Below are positions 1 through 6,821 of a stretch of DNA of 18,349 bases, piece after piece; position 1 is the stretch's first letter, and every line of letters starts with the position of its first letter. Made by a program: the position numbers and the translations under genes. This DNA comes from Dehalococcoidia bacterium (lineage in GTDB: Bacteria > Chloroflexota > Dehalococcoidia > GIF9 > AB-539-J10): assembly GCA_029857995.1 (NCBI GenBank), contig JAOUFZ010000011.1, positions 1-18,349 of the forward strand. Direction: 5' to 3'. The notes beneath the pieces are model-generated. The model was not told the DNA's origin. It saw nothing but the letters and a program-made list of their open reading frames with translations, and searched no databases.

Positions 1-808
1 CCTCGATGTCCTGGCCGAGAACTATGGTGCCGGGCTGAGAATACTGGACTTCATAACAGAAGCAGAGAAGTCCCGTGTCATCATCAATGACTGGGTCAGT
101 GACCAGACGGAAAGTCGCATCGAGGATCTCATCCCGCAGGGCGCGATTGATGCCCTGACCCGCCTTGTGCTAACCAATGCTATCTACTTCAATGCTGCCT
201 GGGAGTACCCTTTCGATAAGAAAGTGACAGCAAACGGCCCATTCCACCTTCTTGATGGGGCGCAAGTAATGGTCCCCATGATGAAGCAAACGGAGTCCTT
301 CGGCTATACCGATGGGGAAGGGTACCAGGCGGTTGAGCTACTCTATGATGGCGGTGAACTCTCGATGGTCATCCTCCTGCCTGAAGCCGGACAATTCGCG
401 GCTTTCGAAGAAGGACTTCAGGCTCAGGGCGTCAGTGACATCATAAGCGGTCTGCAACCTACTGAGGTAGCCCTGACGATGCCCAAGTTTGAATTTGACT
501 CAGACTTCAGCCTGAAGGATACCCTCGCGGCGATGGGCATGCCGATTGCCTTTTCGGGTGGCGCAGATTTCTCCGGAATGACTGGTAATCCTGAGCTATT
601 CATATCGGAAGTCATACACAAGGCGTTCGTTGCTGTGGATGAAGCTGGCACCGAGGCGGCGGCCGCCACCGCAGTGATTATGAGACTGACAGCGGTACCC
701 GAATCTGTTGTGGCAGTCACCATAGACCGCCCCTTCATCTTCCTGATTCGTGACGTTGAGACGGGTGCCATTCTCTTTGTCGGGCGCGTCCTTAATCCCG
801 GCGCATAA
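1..808 (+). CDS. Serpin family protease inhibitor (5' end outside window)
   Basis: Partial gene: the frame is open from base 2, so the N-terminal part lies upstream. Serpins trap serine or cysteine proteases by a suicide mechanism; bacterial ones usually act outside the cell or in the envelope. The serpin signature is clear: VINDWV, then IEDLIP and LTNAIYFNAAW (breach/shutter region), and near the C-terminus a reactive-loop hinge GTEAAAATA followed by RPFIFLIRD and VGRVLNP. The small-residue hinge (Thr at P14, alanines P12-P9) is typical of inhibitory rather than non-inhibitory serpins. The loop between hinge and RPF is about three residues longer than in alpha-1-antitrypsin, so P1 cannot be fixed; counting from the hinge it falls near the Arg-Leu-Thr-Ala stretch. 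A signal peptide cannot be judged. Family call is firm; target protease is unknown. Confidence 0.93.
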   Translation, partial: LDVLAENYGAGLRILDFITEAEKSRVIINDWVSDQTESRIEDLIPQGAIDALTRLVLTNAIYFNAAWEYPFDKKVTANGPFHLLDGAQVMVPMMKQTESFGYTDGEGYQAVELLYDGGELSMVILLPEAGQFAAFEEGLQAQGVSDIISGLQPTEVALTMPKFEFDSDFSLKDTLAAMGMPIAFSGGADFSGMTGNPELFISEVIHKAFVAVDEAGTEAAAATAVIMRLTAVPESVVAVTIDRPFIFLIRDVETGAILFVGRVLNPGA

Positions 809-857
809 GTAGATGCTACCGGTACTGTGGAAGACTTGTTTATGGATGTGTAGAACA

Positions 858-898
858 GAAGGGCTGGATATTCCGACAGTGGGAAAATCCAGCCCTTC
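858..898 (+). terminator. Hairpin after the serpin gene, possible terminator
   Basis: An 11-bp perfect inverted repeat (GAAGGGCTGGA / TCCAGCCCTTC) lies 50 bp after the serpin stop, with a further TTCC/GGAA pairing inside the loop. No T-run follows, so intrinsic termination may be weak on the + strand. The arms resemble those of the hairpin at 18204-18239. Confidence 0.5.
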
Positions 899-1085
899 CG
901 AATTTCAGGGATAACCTCAATCCGCTAGCTGCGCTTCGGCGCTTCCTTCATTGTTCGCCTCTACGAAAGCTGATAGAAACTAAGACAATCGTAGCCCCCT
1001 ACGGAAGTAGGATTACTAATGGGTGATTGACGAGAATGTGACGTAGTCATAGACTATATTCAATCAGTCTTAGGGGGTGTTGCAT

Positions 1086-1334
1086 ATGCCTCTAAAAATA
1101 GATGGTCGAATTTATTATAGGACTGCGGAAGTCTGCCAGATAGTTGGCATAGGTAAGAGCACCCTTTTCCGCTGGATCAGGGAGAACATCGTGCAGGATG
1201 CCGAATATAGAGACAGGAAAGGGTGGAGGCTATTCGCGGAACATGAACTACGTAGCCTTGAGGCAGAGACCAAAAGGATTCAGAAGAATCATGCGGGCAA
1301 CAATGTTAGGAACACCATCGATATTGTTGTGTAA
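1086..1334 (+). CDS. Small MerR/excisionase-type helix-turn-helix protein
   Basis: An 82-residue protein consisting almost only of a winged HTH of the MerR_1/HTH_17 type: YYRTAEVCQIVGIGKSTLFRW forms the helix-turn-helix and the following RDRKGWRLF is the wing. It has no effector or dimerisation domain beyond a short basic tail, so it is probably a DNA-binding adaptor or a local regulator. I chose ATG 1086 because AGGGGG at 1072-1077 gives a Shine-Dalgarno sequence 8 bases upstream; a GTG at 1077 in frame would overlap that sequence. It is followed after 46 bp by two coiled-coil genes on the same strand and may regulate or belong to that set. No recombinase or phage gene is next to it, which speaks against an excisionase role. 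Confidence 0.78.
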   Translation: MPLKIDGRIYYRTAEVCQIVGIGKSTLFRWIRENIVQDAEYRDRKGWRLFAEHELRSLEAETKRIQKNHAGNNVRNTIDIVV

Positions 1335-1380
1335 GGACATTCAATGATCGTACTGAGAGGCAAATTCAAGGAGGTGTATT

Positions 1381-1851
1381 GTGGCGACTACCATGATTAA
1401 GAGTCAACAAGCCAGGAAGGTGGTAGGCAAAGATGGGGAACAAATGATCGAGCTCCCCACCGAGGTCACTAAGGAGGACAGGGATTCTATCGATGAGTTG
1501 ATGAGCCAGGCCCAAGCTGCCTATGAGTCATATCTGCAGGCTCAGAAAAAGGTAAGTCTGGCATATCAGGAACGCCAGTGCCGGGTGGAGGAATCCTTCA
1601 AGGAAATTGAAGAGCACGCTGCTAAACTGTGTGCGGTAGCCATAGAAAAAGCCACCCGATCCTTGGAAAAGGCTGAGCAAGAAGCCGAAGGAATGTATAA
1701 GAAGGCGAAACTGAGTGCTACGCAGGCTTATCAGGACAGTCTGAATGAGGCATTGAGAATACGCAGAGAGACCGTCGAGCAGGCCTGGGAAGAAGCAAGA
1801 AGAAATTCAGAGAAAATCTGGAAGGTGTTTCAGGGTGAAATCAAGAGATAG
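1381..1851 (+). CDS. Coiled-coil protein of unknown function
   Basis: A 156-residue, strongly charged protein with no membrane segment and no signal peptide. From about residue 28 to the end it is nearly continuous Ala/Glu/Lys/Gln-rich helix with heptad-like spacing, so a long coiled coil is expected; a single Cys sits near residue 83. I do not recognise a named family. The GTG start at 1381 is set by a strong Shine-Dalgarno sequence AAGGAGGTG at 1368-1376. It lies between a MerR-like HTH gene and a DivIVA-like coiled-coil gene, all on the + strand, which suggests a structural or scaffolding role together with its neighbour. Function is not known. Confidence 0.75.
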   Translation: MATTMIKSQQARKVVGKDGEQMIELPTEVTKEDRDSIDELMSQAQAAYESYLQAQKKVSLAYQERQCRVEESFKEIEEHAAKLCAVAIEKATRSLEKAEQEAEGMYKKAKLSATQAYQDSLNEALRIRRETVEQAWEEARRNSEKIWKVFQGEIKR

Positions 1852-1944
1852 AAGTATGAAGGAGTATCGTGAAGTGAAACGAGACTGGCGCGTTGCCTTG
1901 TTACTCCCGTGGTCCTCGATCCTGTGAGAAAGGTAGGTGATATT

Positions 1945-2988
1945 ATGACTATTATGGGTAATACTGCCAAAGATGATGTGGTTGTGCTGGGCGGGCATGA
2001 GTTCAAGCGAGTGAAGAATGGATTGGATGAGGCTCAGGTGACATCTTTCATTGACGAGCTTGTCAAGGAGCGAGACAAACTGGCTCAGTCCCAGGATCAT
2101 ATCGCGTCCCTTAACAGGCTTGCGGAAAGGGCCATTGTCGAAGCCGATAAGCTGGCTACGCAGATTAAGACAGAAGCTGCAGAACAAGCTAAAGCTGAGA
2201 GTGCTGCCATCATAGATAAAGCCAAAGAACAAGCTCGACAGACGGCGGAAAAGAAGATAGCTGAAGCTGTAGAGCTTGCTAACGAAGAGGCTAATGCAAT
2301 CAAGGCCAAAGCCGAAGAGGATGCAGCAATCCTGCTAGAGAACGAAAAAAACAGAATCCGAAATGATCTACGCAACCTTGTAAATCAACAGTCTGGCTAC
2401 TTGCTGGAAGAACTGGAACGCCTTAAGCAACAGGCAGTGGCGATACAAGCAGATTTTGACAATAGGTCGTCTGAGTTTGGAGAAAAGAAGAGCACTGCAA
2501 CCGTCGGAATCGCACAAGAGAAAGACGGCGCAGCAGGGGAATTTGCTGAACAGAGCGACACCATGGTTACGGAAGCGAGCAAGAAGACAGTTGGCGAGCG
2601 CCCGCACCAACCGGAGCCAAGTTGGCTGGCTACGGACGACGCTGAAAAAAGCTTCGAGTCCTCGGGACTGCTTCGTATGGAAGAGCAGCCAGAATCAGGC
2701 AAGCCGCAATGGGAAGTGGAAATCTCGCCTCCGTTTGAGATAGCCACAATCATGGAGGTCGTGTCCTTCCTCGACCAGTTGCCTGAAGTTGCCAATACTG
2801 AGATGATTGTACCTCAGATTGATGCGCCTTTGATTCTGGTCTTCCTGCGTAGGCCCATAAATGTTGTTGATGTGCTGCAAAAAGTTCCTGCAGTGGCTTA
2901 TGTTGAAGAAGTCACGTCTAACATAGCTGCTACCAATGGCAAACCACGGAAAGTTCGCATAGGCCTCTCAAGGGACAAAAAATCGTAA
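1945..2988 (+). CDS. DivIVA-like coiled-coil protein with C-terminal alpha/beta domain
   Basis: 347 residues from ATG 1945, chosen because AGGTAGGTG at 1931-1939 precedes it; the earlier in-frame GTG at 1909 has no such site. Residues about 16-46 (GHEFKRVKNGLDEAQVTSF) resemble the DivIVA N-terminal motif, which in that family recognises curved membrane and leads into a coiled coil. Residues about 45-170 are Ala/Glu/Lys-rich heptads. A low-complexity linker follows to about 255. Residues about 256-325 form a compact domain beginning WEVEISPPFEIA, predicted beta-alpha-beta, which I recall as recurring at the ends of Chloroflexi coiled-coil proteins. A polar or septal organiser is plausible but inferred. 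The DivIVA match is by eye and partial. Confidence 0.72.
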   Translation: MTIMGNTAKDDVVVLGGHEFKRVKNGLDEAQVTSFIDELVKERDKLAQSQDHIASLNRLAERAIVEADKLATQIKTEAAEQAKAESAAIIDKAKEQARQTAEKKIAEAVELANEEANAIKAKAEEDAAILLENEKNRIRNDLRNLVNQQSGYLLEELERLKQQAVAIQADFDNRSSEFGEKKSTATVGIAQEKDGAAGEFAEQSDTMVTEASKKTVGERPHQPEPSWLATDDAEKSFESSGLLRMEEQPESGKPQWEVEISPPFEIATIMEVVSFLDQLPEVANTEMIVPQIDAPLILVFLRRPINVVDVLQKVPAVAYVEEVTSNIAATNGKPRKVRIGLSRDKKS

Positions 2989-3358
2989 GATAGAGAAACA
3001 GGCACTACGCGTCTCAGCCACGACAAACGGCTAAGATTTCCTGAGAGTTCGATCACTATTTGACAGTCGAGTAATTGAGATGAGTGAATGGGGCGGCAAT
3101 CTTGAGGACAATCACTTGGTAAAAGGTTCGTGCGTGCGGAGTGTTTCGATTGCATCTTAAGATACCGACTGGCTCTAAGGGATAATCTTTGCCGAGATTC
3201 TGGCCCCAATCGCTGTTTTCGAGTGGTGGGTGGCTGGTCATGGGGATGAGATGAAGACCCACCCTGACCGGTATCAACATACTCCTTAAAATTCAAGATT
3301 CTCCCCGTCTTCGTGCTATTATTTAGACACTGTTTGTCGAAAGGGAGGCCAGAAACTC
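2989..3358. other. 370-bp intergenic region with paired structures
   Basis: No open frame with a credible start is seen. Near the left end CTCAG/CTGAG and AGCC/GGCT pair around 3012-3045 without a T-run. At 3225-3271 two 7-bp stems overlap so that only one can form at a time (separate entry). A perfect TTGACA lies at 3060-3065 but has no -10 box at a usable distance. A TATTAT at 3317-3322 could be the -10 of the downstream gene, but its -35 is poor. Confidence 0.4.
3225..3271 (+). promoter_or_regulatory. Overlapping alternative hairpins, possible RNA switch
   Basis: GGTGGGT (3225-3231) pairs with ACCCACC (3257-3263), and CTGGTCA (3234-3240) pairs with TGACCGG (3265-3271, one G-U). The order a-b-a'-b' means the stems compete or form a pseudoknot; the single base between a' and b' makes a standard pseudoknot unlikely. 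It lies about 90 bases before the start of the MetE-like gene. I recognise no known riboswitch consensus. Confidence 0.3.
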
Positions 3359-4438
3359 ATGATCGCATTTGAGGCACGATGCAGCACTACCGCCATGGGG
3401 ATAATGCCTCATAGGAATGTTGAGCAGGCGCTGCGGCTTGCCTTGAGCCTGGATATCCCGTTCTGGCCTCAGCTTCCGAAAGTGAGCATGTATGAAGATA
3501 TGTATGTTCAGACATCGCAGAATTTCCCTGGCATAGCTATTGACTTTGATAAAGAGCGACTCAAGTTTGACACTTCCCGATTTGATCAAGAGCTCGATGC
3601 ATATTTCGTGAAAATGGATGTCCCGGAGACTTTCGCCCTCACGGCCCAGTATTCGGCAGTATTCCACAAATTTCTGTCCGGGGAGCTTCAAGGTTACAAG
3701 GCTATCAGGGGACAGGTAACTGGTCCCGTGAGCTTTGGCTTCAAGGTGCTTGATGAGAACCTTAAGCCGATCATTTATAACGATGAGGTAAGGACTGTTT
3801 TGTTTGATTTTGTTCAGAAGAAAGCCAACATCCAGTATCGGGCGCTCAAGGAAAGGAATCCCAATGCCTTTGTCTGGCTGGATGAGCCGGGGTTGGGTTA
3901 CGTGTTTAGTGGTCTTTCGGGATATAATGAGCAACAAGCCAACGAACATTACCATGATTTTGTTGAAGGACTGGAAGGTCCCAAAGGGCTGCATCTCTGT
4001 GCTGAGGTGAACTTACCTTATCTATTAGAGCTTGGGGTGGAGATTCTGTCCTTCGATGCCTATCAAATTGGGTTCATGCCTAAGGAATACGCAGGTAACG
4101 TGGCTGAATTCATAAAGAAAGGCGGGATTATCTCGTGGGGCATTGTTCCCACTGAATCCACAGTCCTGGCAACGCAGACACCAAAAACGTTGGCAGCGAC
4201 TCTTTCAGGCTATTGGGAGGTGGTCTCCCAGAATACAGATCTATCCTTGAGCCAAATTGCGATGCAAGCGTTGGTGGCACCGGCTAGATGTTGCTTGAGC
4301 GACGTAGGGCAGAGCAGTACCGTCGATAAGAAGGAAGGCAAATGCCAGGTCTCCAGCTCTGAGGAAGAGATAGTGGAAAAGGCGTTTGCCTTCCTACCTG
4401 AGCTGTCACAGATGCTGAGAGATAAGTATGGCGTATGA
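3359..4438 (+). CDS. UROD/MetE-like superfamily protein (cobalamin-independent methionine synthase-like)
   Basis: 359 residues, the size of a single TIM barrel of the UROD/MetE superfamily and about half of full MetE. The opening (TAMGIMPHRNVEQAL, then IPFWPQLP) and the barrel strand VWLDEPGLGY fit this superfamily. Putative zinc ligands of the MetE type are His212 and Cys214 (LHLCAE) and Cys311/Cys312 (PARCCLS); the Glu that often serves as third ligand is replaced by Asp233 in ILSFDAYQ. Such proteins transfer methyl groups to a thiol. A methylcobalamin-using 'core' MetE is known in Dehalococcoides, but this sequence looks nearer to an uncharacterised relative, so substrate is open. ATG 3359 has AAGGGAGG at 3341-3348. 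The gene runs into a flavin reductase gene 13 bp downstream. Confidence 0.8.
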   Translation: MIAFEARCSTTAMGIMPHRNVEQALRLALSLDIPFWPQLPKVSMYEDMYVQTSQNFPGIAIDFDKERLKFDTSRFDQELDAYFVKMDVPETFALTAQYSAVFHKFLSGELQGYKAIRGQVTGPVSFGFKVLDENLKPIIYNDEVRTVLFDFVQKKANIQYRALKERNPNAFVWLDEPGLGYVFSGLSGYNEQQANEHYHDFVEGLEGPKGLHLCAEVNLPYLLELGVEILSFDAYQIGFMPKEYAGNVAEFIKKGGIISWGIVPTESTVLATQTPKTLAATLSGYWEVVSQNTDLSLSQIAMQALVAPARCCLSDVGQSSTVDKKEGKCQVSSSEEEIVEKAFAFLPELSQMLRDKYGV

Positions 4439-4451
4439 AGTGGAGACTAAT

Positions 4452-5024
4452 ATGAAAGTATTGGGGATTATGGGCAGCCCGAGAAAGCAAAGCAATACCG
4501 AAATCCTTCTCGATAAGGCGCTGGAAGGTGCCGGGGAGGCCGGAGCCGAGGTCGAAAAGGTGCTGGTCTCCAAACTCAAAATCTCGCCATGCCTGGAAAT
4601 ATATGCGTGTCGTAAGGACGGCAACTGTGCCATCAAAGACGATATGCAATTGCTATACAAGAAGCTTCTGGAAGCAGACCACGTCATTTTTGCTTCACCG
4701 ATGTTCTTCTATGGTGTTACCAGCCAGGCGAAGGCCATAATAGACAGATGTCAGGCTCTTTGGGTAAGAAAACATGTGCTGGGCATGGGCAAGGAAGATA
4801 AACGAGAGCGAAGGGGAGTGTTTATTTCGGTAGGCGCTACTCGAGGTGCAAAGCTCTTTGATGGCGCTGTGCTCACGGTGAAGTATTTCTTTGATGCCAT
4901 AGGTGTGAAATATTCTGGCGATCTCTTAGTCAGGGGAATTGACAATAAAGCTCAAATCAAGGAACATCCTACCGCTCTCAAGGATGCATTTCGCCTCGGA
5001 CAAGAGCTTGTCTGTGGCAAGTAG
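4452..5024 (+). CDS. Flavodoxin-fold NAD(P)H-dependent FMN reductase-like protein
   Basis: 190 residues with the family opening MKVLGIMGSPRKQSNT, whose SPR-x-x-S-N-T loop binds FMN phosphate, and ASPMFFYGVT as the second flavin-contact loop. It resembles the iron-sulfur flavoprotein/NADPH-dependent FMN reductase family. These often carry a four-Cys cluster motif C-x2-C-x2-C-x5-C; here Cys47, Cys53 and Cys59 remain but the second position is Ile50, so a classical [4Fe-4S] cluster is doubtful. I chose ATG 4452, with GTGGAG a few bases upstream and the canonical N-terminus; ATG 4428 in frame would add eight residues and overlap the previous gene by 11 bp. It probably forms an operon with the MetE-like gene. 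Electron donor and acceptor are unknown. Confidence 0.82.
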   Translation: MKVLGIMGSPRKQSNTEILLDKALEGAGEAGAEVEKVLVSKLKISPCLEIYACRKDGNCAIKDDMQLLYKKLLEADHVIFASPMFFYGVTSQAKAIIDRCQALWVRKHVLGMGKEDKRERRGVFISVGATRGAKLFDGAVLTVKYFFDAIGVKYSGDLLVRGIDNKAQIKEHPTALKDAFRLGQELVCGK

Positions 5025-5033
5025 AGACGGACA

Positions 5034-5330
5034 ATGAAGGCAATAGTAACTGACAATCTGACCAAGATGTTTGGCCATCTTGTTGCCGTAGACCATATCT
5101 CGTTCGAAGTCGAGGAGGGAGAAATGTTCGGCTGTCTGGGCGCTAATGGAGCCGGCAAGACCAGCACCGTCATGATGCTGGCTACGGCGCTAAATCCCAG
5201 CTCGGGTACGGCCACTGTGTGCGGTTATGATATTATCAGAGAGCGGGATAAAGTCAGAGAATCAATAGGCATCGTCTTTGAGGATCTGAGTTTGGATACC
5301 AACTTCTTCTCAAAGATGGAAGCCGACTAA
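5034..5330 (+). pseudogene. Truncated ABC transporter ATPase (N-terminal part only)
   Basis: 98 residues matching the start of a DrrA/CcmA-type ABC ATPase: LTKMFGHLVAVDHISFEVEEGE, Walker A GANGAGKTS (36-44), and the stretch GIVFEDLSLD where the Q-loop should be. The Q-loop Gln is Glu83. The frame stops at 5330, and the signature motif, Walker B, H-loop and dimer interface are absent; full ATPases of this type are about 300 residues. The following 130 bp does not encode the missing part in any frame I can read, and no permease gene follows. It starts 9 bp after the reductase stop with only a weak GAGACGG site. Most likely a decayed gene left by deletion; a functional short protein is unlikely because ATP hydrolysis residues are missing. 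Confidence 0.8.
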
Positions 5331-5460
5331 CAAGAAATAGAACAGAAATCTGGACAAGGTACAGCCAATTATGTCAAGTGATGCAGGTACTACAGATTCA
5401 AGCAGCGAGCAAAGGGGAGTCTGTTAATCGCAGTTAACCTTAGACCACTGGAGGTGTTTC

Positions 5461-6492
5461 ATGTCATTATCACCGGAAGAAAGGCGCAAAATCTACGAGG
5501 AAGAGAAAGCACGGATTGAGGCTGAGCAGAAGCAACGAATGACTGCAGGTGGTTCATCCACGGGACTGGAGCCGAATGTCGCTGGATTGCTTTGTTACCT
5601 CGGAGGCTGGATTAGCGGTATTGTCTTTCTTGTAATCGAGCAGAAGAATAGATTTGTCCGCTTTCATGCCCTGCAGTCCATAGTCACATTTGCTGCTTTG
5701 ACCGTTGCCGGTGCTCTTCTAGGCTGGATACCCTATGCAGGGGACGTATTCGGTATCATCATAGGCATCCTGGCCTTCATCCTGTGGGTAGTTCTGATGG
5801 TCAAGGCTTACCAGGGTGAGCTATACAAGGTTCCGGTCGCCGGTCAGGTGGCTGAGGGATTACTGCCTGCTAACTGGGGTGCCGAAAAGCCTGAAACAGG
5901 GGAGGAACGAAAGACGGCTGAGGGCACGAGCACCATGGGATCTAAGAAACCGCCAGAGCCCCAAGAGGCACCGCCTCCACCCATATCACAAGGGATCAAG
6001 GAGTCTGGGAAGCAAGCGGAGGACTACTTCACAAGGACCAGAGCCGGTAGGATTGCTGGCTACAGCGCCGCCATATTCTTCAACGTGGTTTTCCTTGTAT
6101 TCTTTTCCTTCTTCCACAGGTATATAGCCTGGTACCATACCGAGCCGGGAGGTGGCGTTACCAGATTGTCACTTCTTACCAGCGACTATTTCACCTGGCT
6201 CCCAGTTCTGGTTACAGCATTGGCTATATCTATAGCCGCCTACACTGTATTGATTGCTTACGATAGACATTGGCTGCGGGAGACTATTCACATTATCCTC
6301 GCGGCGATTGGCGCCGCGGTGGTCGCCAAGCTAATAGCTATATTTCCGTTTAATTTCAGCGTGATTCCTAATCCCACCGCTGCTGATATCATGCCGGTAG
6401 CAGTAACTATTGTTCTAGTCGTCATCGCCGTCGGATTGGGAATCGGGGCACTGGTCCGGCTTATAAAATTATTGGTCGGCGTAGCGCAGTAA
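5461..6492 (+). CDS. DUF4870 (Tic20-like) membrane protein with extra C-terminal four-helix domain
   Basis: 343 residues. A charged N-terminus (LSPEERRKIYEEEKARIEAE) precedes a DUF4870/Tic20-like region: VAGLLCYLGGWISGIVFLV (helix about 41-59), NRFVRFHALQS, then helices about 70-88 and 95-115. A Pro/Glu-rich hydrophilic linker (about 136-195) leads to a second block of four predicted helices (about 198-222, 244-266, 274-296, 309-335) that I cannot assign to a family. ATG 5461 has a clear TGGAGGTG at 5449-5456. DUF4870 proteins are common, small, inner-membrane proteins of unknown function; the second domain makes this one longer than usual. A 57-aa two-helix membrane peptide follows 32 bp downstream and may be co-expressed. 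Confidence 0.8.
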   Translation: MSLSPEERRKIYEEEKARIEAEQKQRMTAGGSSTGLEPNVAGLLCYLGGWISGIVFLVIEQKNRFVRFHALQSIVTFAALTVAGALLGWIPYAGDVFGIIIGILAFILWVVLMVKAYQGELYKVPVAGQVAEGLLPANWGAEKPETGEERKTAEGTSTMGSKKPPEPQEAPPPPISQGIKESGKQAEDYFTRTRAGRIAGYSAAIFFNVVFLVFFSFFHRYIAWYHTEPGGGVTRLSLLTSDYFTWLPVLVTALAISIAAYTVLIAYDRHWLRETIHIILAAIGAAVVAKLIAIFPFNFSVIPNPTAADIMPVAVTIVLVVIAVGLGIGALVRLIKLLVGVAQ

Positions 6493-6524
6493 AGGCGAGT
6501 GTTTAGAGAACAGGAAGTTATAAC

Positions 6525-6698
6525 GTGTCTCGAAATGCAAAGATTGCCTATGTCAGTCTTATCGGTCTGGTCGGGTTGATAGTGCTTCTAGTGGGAATAT
6601 TCACGCCCCTGTCGTTCGGCATCGGTTTAATTATAGCCATAGCCTGCTGGGTTGGGAGCGGTATCCTGGCGAAATATTGGGAAGTCAATAAGAAATAA
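6525..6698 (+). CDS. Small two-helix membrane protein (57 aa)
   Basis: A GTG-started frame encoding 57 residues, preceded by AGGAAG at 6512-6517 with a 7-base spacing. The sequence is almost wholly hydrophobic: one helix about residues 7-25, a short TPLSFG turn, and a second helix about 30-48, ending in a charged tail AKYWEVNKK. Such a hairpin would sit in the cytoplasmic membrane with both ends on the same side. It lies directly after the DUF4870-type gene on the same strand. No family is recognised. The good ribosome site, the turn flanked by two uniform helices and the polar tail support a real gene. Confidence 0.68.
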   Translation: MSRNAKIAYVSLIGLVGLIVLLVGIFTPLSFGIGLIIAIACWVGSGILAKYWEVNKK

Positions 6699-6821
6699 CG
6701 GAAAGACTGGGATGAACTCTGTTTTTCTCTCTGCGCCCTGTCGCTACGAGATTAGGAAAGTCAACCGCAACAATCCTCGCGGATAGAACATAGGGAAAAA
6801 CAGTTGAGTCTCTAACCAAAT

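Noticed and set aside
424..771. Long - strand frame opposite the serpin
   Set aside because: The + strand is a clear serpin; the reverse frame shows no motif and no ribosome site.
1027..1060. TTGACG ... TATATT as promoter of the HTH gene
   Set aside because: The spacing is 22 bases, too long for a usual sigma-70 promoter.
1856..1927. 23-codon frame between the two coiled-coil genes
   Set aside because: It has only a weak purine stretch upstream, no recognisable features, and its end overlaps the leader of the next gene; too short to support.
3060..3065. Perfect TTGACA as a -35 box
   Set aside because: No TATAAT-like hexamer lies 16-18 bases downstream.
3323..3994. 223-aa - strand frame opposite the MetE-like gene
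   Set aside because: The + strand protein has barrel motifs and a good ribosome site; the reverse frame is a shadow.
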